Shown here piece after piece: positions 58,938-64,000 of a DNA stretch of 64,000 nt. The first letter of the stretch is position 1. Each line of letters begins with the position of its first letter. This DNA is from Sphingobacterium gobiense (GTDB lineage: Bacteria > Bacteroidota > Bacteroidia > Sphingobacteriales > Sphingobacteriaceae), in contig NZ_PVBS01000001.1 in NCBI RefSeq assembly GCF_002980575.1, positions 992,001 through 1,056,000 of the forward strand, in the 5' to 3' direction. The notes beneath the pieces were generated by a model. The model did no database searches and was not told where the DNA came from. It saw only the letters and a list, made by a program, of their open reading frames with translations. The position numbers and the translations under genes were made by a program.

Positions 58938-60606
58938 TATATAAAGCAGCCGTTATCAATGTCACTAAAAGTGCGCCGACGACAAAGCCTGGATGCGCTT
59001 TGAACATCTTCGTATCGACCTCCAATCCGTTTGGTACCACACCACGAGCATTCTCGATTTTACTGATGATGTACATGCCGATGATACAAATTACAAATAC
59101 AAACCCCATGCGGTCGATAAAAGGTATTTCATATAAACCACTTGCCGGATTGATCACGGCAAAACCTGTCGAGTTTAAAAAGGATAAGTCAGCAAAATTT
59201 GGCAGGAATTTAAAGAAAACAGACAACAAGAATCCACCTATGGTCGCAAATAGAGCGGCATTAGAGGTTGTCTTCCTCCAGAAGAAACCAAGGATAAACA
59301 TCGCAAATATACCCGGCGACACAAAGCCTGTATATTCTTGAATATATTGGAAGCCTCCTTTTTTATCGATACCCAAATGTGGGGCGATAAGTACTGCGAG
59401 TATCATAGACACAATAATAGTGATCTTGCCGGTATTAACTAATTGTCTTTCCGAAGCTGTCTTGTTAAATACTTTTTGATAGATATCGAGCGAGAAGATA
59501 GTCGCTACACTGTTTGCTTTTCCGGCTAAAGAAGCCACAACCGCCGCTGTTAAAGCTGCAAATGATAAACCTTTTAAACCTGATGGCAATAAATTTAACA
59601 GCACTGGATAAGCACGGTCTGGGTTCACCTCTCCTCCCTGTAACATTTCCGCTTGGAAATGCCCATCTTTCCATAGTACGTAAGCAGCGATACCTGGAAG
59701 TACAACGATAATTGGCATCAATAGTTTCAAGAAAGCAGCAAACAAGATACCGTTACGTGCCGTTTTTAAATCAGCGCCTAACGCTCGCTGCGTAATATAC
59801 TGATTACAGCCCCAATAATTAAGGTTTACAATCCACATCCCACCAATCAATACGGATAGTCCTGGCAGGTCTAAATAGTTCTCGTTATCCTTTGCAAAAA
59901 TCATTTCAAAATGCTCAGAAGCCTTGTCTGTCATAATAGCATAACCGTTTAAAATTCCTTCACCACCGTAGTGTTGAGAAACAAGGCTTAACGCGAGATA
60001 CGTCGTTGCTAGACCTCCAAGTATTAAGAAAAAGACTTGAATAACGTCCGTATACCCGATCACTTTCATTCCGCCTAACGTAATGATAACCGCAAACACT
60101 GCAATGGCATACATACAGAATTCCAAACTAAATCCGGATATGCTGCTCACAGCCAAGGCGCCCAAATACAAAATGGAGGTTAGGTTGACCACCACATAAA
60201 GCGCTAGCCAAAAAACAGCCATAATCATCGCCACTGTACCATTATAACGCTTATGCAGAAATTGGGGCATCGTAAAGATCTTATTCTTTAGATAAACGGG
60301 TATAAAAAACACAGCCACAATGATTAACGTAATGGCCGCCATCCATTCATATGTCGCTATCGCAAGTCCCATCTTAAAGCCGGAACCACTCATACCAATG
60401 AACTGTTCAGCGGAAATATTCGAAGCGATTAAAGATGCTCCGATCGCCCACCAAGTTAACGAACCTTCCGCAAGGAAGTAATCTTTGGAATCCCCGCCAA
60501 CTACCTTTGATCTTTTTTTATTATAGACCCAGATGCCATAGGCGGCGACAATTACGAAATAAACAAGAAAAACTAAATAGTCTGGAGTTGATAATATATT
60601 GTTCAT
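58924..60606 (-). CDS. Sodium:solute symporter (SSS family), probable xylose/sugar transporter
   Basis: A 560-residue inner-membrane protein with about 14 hydrophobic segments. The SSS signatures are clear: DYFLAEGSLTWWAIGASLIASNISAEQFIG near the N-terminus and the conserved core GLKGLSFAALTAAVVASLAGKANS. The sequence resembles SglT-type Na+/galactose or xylose symporters. Position behind xylA supports xylose uptake, but substrate is inferred. It is 47 bases after xylA, the third gene of a likely xylB-xylA-transporter operon. Confidence 0.93.
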   Translation of the reverse strand: MNNILSTPDYLVFLVYFVIVAAYGIWVYNKKRSKVVGGDSKDYFLAEGSLTWWAIGASLIASNISAEQFIGMSGSGFKMGLAIATYEWMAAITLIIVAVFFIPVYLKNKIFTMPQFLHKRYNGTVAMIMAVFWLALYVVVNLTSILYLGALAVSSISGFSLEFCMYAIAVFAVIITLGGMKVIGYTDVIQVFFLILGGLATTYLALSLVSQHYGGEGILNGYAIMTDKASEHFEMIFAKDNENYLDLPGLSVLIGGMWIVNLNYWGCNQYITQRALGADLKTARNGILFAAFLKLLMPIIVVLPGIAAYVLWKDGHFQAEMLQGGEVNPDRAYPVLLNLLPSGLKGLSFAALTAAVVASLAGKANSVATIFSLDIYQKVFNKTASERQLVNTGKITIIVSMILAVLIAPHLGIDKKGGFQYIQEYTGFVSPGIFAMFILGFFWRKTTSNAALFATIGGFLLSVFFKFLPNFADLSFLNSTGFAVINPASGLYEIPFIDRMGFVFVICIIGMYIISKIENARGVVPNGLEVDTKMFKAHPGFVVGALLVTLITAALYIMYW

Positions 60607-60653
60607 ACGGTTTATTTGATCACGGCTGCTAAGGTAATAAAAGAATTTAAAAA

Positions 60654-61982
60654 TTAAATAAATCGATTTATGATATTTTCAATATATTCCTGTCTACCAC
60701 TGGTTAACGTCGGCTCTCCATATTGTACAGCGTAATTTCGTAGATCCTCCAATCGCATGTTGCCCCTTTCAAAATCTGCTCCCGTACCGTTGTCAAAACT
60801 GCTATAGCGCTCTGTCCGTATCTTTTTATAATCTGAGTGTTGTAAGATATTGTCTGCGATAATAAGGCCTCTCGCAAAATTGTCCATACCACCTATATGT
60901 GCATGAAACAAATCTACAGGATCGGTTGAATTTCGGCGTATTTTGGCATCGAAGTTTACCCCCCCACCTTGTAAACCACCTGCCTCTAAGATAACAAGTA
61001 GAGCCTCAGCAAGTTCAGTTAAATTGTTGGGAAATTGGTCGGTATCCCATCCATTTTGGTAATCACCGCGATTAGCATCAATAGAACCCAATAAACCGGC
61101 ATCTGCAGCAACCTGCAATTCATGCTGAAAAGTATGACCAGCCAACGTTGCATGATTTACTTCCAAATTCAACTTAAAGTCATCCAACAGATCAAATTGT
61201 CGCAGAAAACCTATTACGGTAGCTGCATCATAATCATATTGGTGCTTTGTTGGTTCACATGGTTTCGGTTCAATTAGAAAAGTTCCTGTAAAGCCTTGTT
61301 TTCTTGCATAGTCTTTTGCCATATGAAGAAAGCGTGCAAGATGTTCTTGCTCTCTTTTCATATTGGTATTTAAGAGCGACATATAGCCTTCTCTTCCGCC
61401 CCAAAAAACGTAGTTTTCTCCACCCAAAGCAATAGTCGCATCTATGGCGGCCTTCACCTGTGCTCCCGCATGTGATAATACGTGAAAATCTGGGTTGGTA
61501 GCGGCACCGTTCATATAACGATGGTGACTAAATAGGTTTGCCGTACCCCACAATAACTTCACACCACTCGCTTCTTGTTTTTCCTTTGCGTATGCCACAA
61601 TTTGCGCCATATGGCGTTCATTATCTTCTATACTATCCGTGTGGTCAACCAAATCCACATCATGGAAACAATAATAAGGAAGCTGCATTTTGGTCATAAA
61701 TTCAAAAGCAGCGTCCATTTTATCTTTTGCGCGTTCGAGAATTGTTGTTTTTTTATCCCATGGAAAAAATAAAGTGGGTCCGCCAAACGGATCGGATCCA
61801 TTTGCGTTGAAAGAATGCCAGTAGGCACATGCAAACTTAAAATGTTCTGCCATTGTTTTTCCCGCTACCACATGTGAGGCATCATACCAACGGAACGCAA
61901 GCGGATTATCTGAATCCTTACCTTCATATTTTACTTGTCCAATGTTTTTGAAATACTCTTGATTTCCTAATAAAATGTTCAT
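60654..61982 (-). CDS. xylA: Xylose isomerase
   Basis: Interconverts D-xylose and D-xylulose in the cytoplasm with two divalent metals. The 442-residue length and the start with [17 protein letters not shown] identify a class II enzyme. The active site includes His107 and Asp110 (CFHDVDL), the metal ligand Glu237 ([16 protein letters not shown]), and the [15 protein letters not shown] and [17 protein letters not shown] metal-site blocks. It follows xylB by 70 bases. Confidence 0.98.
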   Translation of the reverse strand: MNILLGNQEYFKNIGQVKYEGKDSDNPLAFRWYDASHVVAGKTMAEHFKFACAYWHSFNANGSDPFGGPTLFFPWDKKTTILERAKDKMDAAFEFMTKMQLPYYCFHDVDLVDHTDSIEDNERHMAQIVAYAKEKQEASGVKLLWGTANLFSHHRYMNGAATNPDFHVLSHAGAQVKAAIDATIALGGENYVFWGGREGYMSLLNTNMKREQEHLARFLHMAKDYARKQGFTGTFLIEPKPCEPTKHQYDYDAATVIGFLRQFDLLDDFKLNLEVNHATLAGHTFQHELQVAADAGLLGSIDANRGDYQNGWDTDQFPNNLTELAEALLVILEAGGLQGGGVNFDAKIRRNSTDPVDLFHAHIGGMDNFARGLIIADNILQHSDYKKIRTERYSSFDNGTGADFERGNMRLEDLRNYAVQYGEPTLTSGRQEYIENIINRFI

Positions 61983-62052
61983 CTATTTGTTTTTTTATGA
62001 TTAATGATTCTGAAGAGCTCTCTCCCGCTAATACCGAGATGAGGTATATTAT

Positions 62053-63534
62053 TTAAATTGATAGTTTATCCTCTAGACTTTGTTTCCATTGATGATATAG
62101 TTCATTATATAGTTCCACTTGCCTCGGTTCAATAGTAATTTGCTTTTTAAGTCCGGAAAACGCTTCATTGCGATCAGTATATACACCAGCCCCTAATCCT
62201 GCCCCCAATGCCGCTCCAACACTACCATCATTGTCATACAATTCTACTCCGGTTCCCGTAGCACCGGCAAAAGACTGTTGAAAAACAGGACTCAAAAATA
62301 AATTCGTATGACCAGCTCGAATGACTTCGGGTTGGATACCGTTTTCACGCATAATATCTAGACCATACCGAAATGCAAAAGCAATTCCTTCTTGGGCTGC
62401 CCGCCACAAATGAGCAGCATCGTGGCGTACAAAATCCAAGTTTTCTATATGCGCATGCAAGGTTTTGTTCAATAGCATTCGCTCCGCACCGTTACCGAAA
62501 GGTAGGATTTGAACCCCCTCCGACCCGATTGGGACAGCGGCTGCGAATTCGTTGATTTGGGGATAACTGTACCCCATTGCCGTTATTTTTTTTAGCCAGC
62601 TATTCTGAATACCCGTTCCGTTAATACACAACAAGACACCTATATTCGGATTGTCAACCTGATAATTTACATGTGCAAAGGAATTAACCCTAGACTGTTG
62701 GTCGTAAACCAATTTGTCGGTAACGGCGTAAATAACACCTGAAGTTCCCGCGGTAGCAGCTACTTCTCCCGGTTCAAACACATTTAGAGATAGCGCATTG
62801 TTAGGTTGGTCTCCAGACTTATAACTCACAACCACATCAGGCGAGAGGCCAAGTTCATCGGCTACAATAGGGCGAATTTTTCCATAAGTTGAAAAAACAG
62901 GCAATAATTCTGGTACGAGTGATTCCGTGATACCATAATAATGTAATAACGAGTCCGATAAGCGATGTTCTGCAAAATTCCATAATACACCTTCTGATAT
63001 GGAACTTATATTCGAATTTATCTCTCCTGTAAAACACATACTCAAATAATCCCCAGGCAACATAAACTTGTATACTTGCTCATACAGTTCCGGTTCGTAT
63101 TGCTTAACCCAGGCTAGTTTAGAAGCAGTAAAGTTTCCTGGAGAGTTTAAATGAGTTGCTAAAAAAGAATGTTCTTTTAAGTGGAAAAAGGCTTCGTTCC
63201 CTATTTCCACCGCCCTGCTGTCACACCAAATGACGGCGTTTCGCAGCGGCTTATTGGTTTTGTCAACAACAACCAAACCGTGCATCTGATAGGCGATGCC
63301 AATAGCACCAATATCTTTTGGATTATATAATCCGCTCTGGTGTGCTTTTTTAATGGCTTCTCTTGTATGAGACCACCAAGTTATCGGATTTTGTTCAGCC
63401 CATCCAACCCTATCAGACAATATAGGGGCCTCGGATTCCGGAAAATTCGTGGAAACTATTTTAGTATTGGTCGCTGCATCTACAACAGAAACCTTAACAG
63501 ATGATGTACCTAAATCTATCCCTAATAATAACAT
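62053..63534 (-). CDS. xylB: Xylulokinase
   Basis: Phosphorylates D-xylulose to xylulose 5-phosphate. It is a 493-residue FGGY kinase with the ATP-binding start GIDLGTSSVKVSVVDA, the substrate-contact MHG at 84-86, catalytic base Asp242 (SYKSGDQPNN) and the TAGTSGVIYAV and GNGAERMLLNKTL blocks. It is the first gene of the pentose operon, with promoter and operator directly upstream. Confidence 0.96.
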   Translation of the reverse strand: MLLLGIDLGTSSVKVSVVDAATNTKIVSTNFPESEAPILSDRVGWAEQNPITWWSHTREAIKKAHQSGLYNPKDIGAIGIAYQMHGLVVVDKTNKPLRNAVIWCDSRAVEIGNEAFFHLKEHSFLATHLNSPGNFTASKLAWVKQYEPELYEQVYKFMLPGDYLSMCFTGEINSNISSISEGVLWNFAEHRLSDSLLHYYGITESLVPELLPVFSTYGKIRPIVADELGLSPDVVVSYKSGDQPNNALSLNVFEPGEVAATAGTSGVIYAVTDKLVYDQQSRVNSFAHVNYQVDNPNIGVLLCINGTGIQNSWLKKITAMGYSYPQINEFAAAVPIGSEGVQILPFGNGAERMLLNKTLHAHIENLDFVRHDAAHLWRAAQEGIAFAFRYGLDIMRENGIQPEVIRAGHTNLFLSPVFQQSFAGATGTGVELYDNDGSVGAALGAGLGAGVYTDRNEAFSGLKKQITIEPRQVELYNELYHQWKQSLEDKLSI

Positions 63535-63561
63535 ATTATATATCTAAAATTGGCAATGCTC

Positions 63562-63579
63562 TATGCAACCGCTTGCATA
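63562..63579. promoter_or_regulatory. LacI/GalR-family operator palindrome
   Basis: TATGCAACCGCTTGCATA has perfect 7-base arms (TATGCAA/TTGCATA) around CCGC with a central CG. It matches the cre-like TGnAAnCGnTnnCA family consensus at all fixed positions. It lies between divergent xylB and lacI-type genes, over the expected xylB transcription start. Confidence 0.82.
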
Positions 63580-63610
63580 AAATTATTTAATATATTTTAT
63601 ATTTACAAAA
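63578..63610 (-). promoter_or_regulatory. Candidate xylB-xylA promoter
   Basis: On the minus strand TTTTG (63610-63606) is followed after 20 bases by TAATTTTA (63585-63578), near the TTTG/TAnnTTTG consensus. The operator abuts the -7 element. Confidence 0.5.
63598..63605 (+). promoter_or_regulatory. Candidate -7 element for the LacI-type gene
   Basis: TATATTTA lies 28 bases ahead of the TTG start; a possible CTTG -33 element at 63572-63575 falls inside the operator, which would allow autoregulation. Confidence 0.3.
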
Positions 63611-63632
63611 ATTAAATTTAAAAGATTTTATT

Positions 63633-64000
63633 TTGGCTAAGAAAACAACCGTCTACGACATTGCTAAAGAACTGAATATCACGGTATCCACGGTATCCAG
63701 AGCATTAAATAATATATCGACCATAAGTGAGGCGACCCGCAAGGCTGTCTTGGAAACAGCTGTGCGTTTGAATTATCGTCCCAATAAAATCGCCTCTTCC
63801 CTTACTTCCGGAAAAACATATACTATCGGCGTATTGATTCCCAGTGCCCAAATTCAGTTTTTTGCATCCGTTATTCATGCTCTTGAAACGTCTTTAAAAT
63901 CGTTTGGTTATAGCATTCTTTTATATCAAACCAATGAATCGTTAAGCTCCGAAAAGAAGGGTATAACAACCCTTTTAGAGGCACAAGTAGATGGTATAGT
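63633..64000 (+). CDS. LacI-family transcriptional regulator (3' end outside window), probable xylose regulator
   Basis: The first 122 codons are visible. Translation most likely starts at TTG 63633, since no in-frame ATG precedes the DNA-binding domain and the reading AKKTTVYDIAKELNI starts exactly as the family does. The HTH (TVYDIAKELNITVSTVSRALN), the hinge (RPNKIASSLTSGKT) and the start of the periplasmic-binding-protein-like domain (TIGVLIPSAQIQFFASVIHAL) are clear. It is divergent from xylB with an operator-like palindrome between them, so it probably represses the xyl operon until a sugar ligand binds. Ligand is not visible. Confidence 0.93.
   Translation, partial: MAKKTTVYDIAKELNITVSTVSRALNNISTISEATRKAVLETAVRLNYRPNKIASSLTSGKTYTIGVLIPSAQIQFFASVIHALETSLKSFGYSILLYQTNESLSSEKKGITTLLEAQVDGI

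Noticed and set aside
62500-62535. String resembling a tRNA T-arm (GATTTGAACCCCCTCCGACCC)
   Set aside because: It lies inside the conserved xylB reading frame and no acceptor, D or anticodon arms can be built around it.

Overview
The window looks like chromosomal DNA from a member of the Bacteroidota, most likely a Sphingobacteriaceae relative (Sphingobacterium/Pedobacter type). The reasons are two SusC/SusD pairs, a hybrid two-component sensor carrying an AraC-type output domain, families restricted to this phylum (DUF4998/DUF5013 and DUF4959/DUF5126/DUF5000 lipoproteins, GH97), AT-rich spacers, and promoter-like TTTG / TAnnTTTG elements. No tRNA, rRNA, CRISPR array, transposase or integrase was seen.

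Layout. (1) 1-10.9 kb is ordinary chromosome: the end of a TPR/AraC-type regulator, a membrane-anchored LuxR-like regulator, dinB, a Porin_O_P outer-membrane protein, lpxB, an unknown secreted protein, and a tight minus-strand cluster gpsA-hemF-M16 peptidase-M16-like partner. (2) 10.97-55.6 kb is a very large carbohydrate-utilisation region. It holds two SusC/SusD pairs, two surface-glycan-binding-type lipoproteins, one hybrid sensor, and enzymes of families GH97, GH105 fused to a BNR_4 propeller, tandem GH43-GH43 (twice), a stand-alone GH43, GH127, GH16 (twice), GH2 (twice), a GH43 arabinanase, a BNR_4-LamG protein and GH51 (twice). A decayed fragment of an exo-beta-1,3-galactanase-like GH43 lies in the middle. 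(3) 55.97-58.9 kb carries msrA and a two-gene murein-peptide cluster (NlpC/P60 endopeptidase and dipeptide epimerase). (4) 58.9-64 kb is a pentose module: xylB-xylA-SSS symporter, divergent from a LacI-family regulator that starts with TTG and runs off the window. A palindrome fitting the LacI/GalR operator consensus sits between them.

How it may work together (inference). Arabinose-rich plant glycan would be bound and imported by the SusC/SusD systems. Side chains would be trimmed by GH43, GH51, GH127 and GH97, and galactan backbones cut by GH16 and GH2. Rha-GlcA-type caps would be opened by the propeller lyase and cleared by its fused GH105 domain. The family mix points to type-II arabinogalactan and/or pectic arabinan rather than xylan, although the xylose genes sit next door. 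The hybrid sensor at 20.2-24.3 kb is the only PUL-type regulator seen.

Most notable: the GH105-propeller fusion, in which both His, the Tyr and the Arg of the PL24/PL25 lyase site appear conserved with matching spacing; a second propeller protein with the same residue set; three paralogous copies of one GH43 domain in different architectures; the GH43 relic; and terminators that separate SusC/SusD operons from downstream enzyme genes. All assignments come from reading the sequence; no database search was run.
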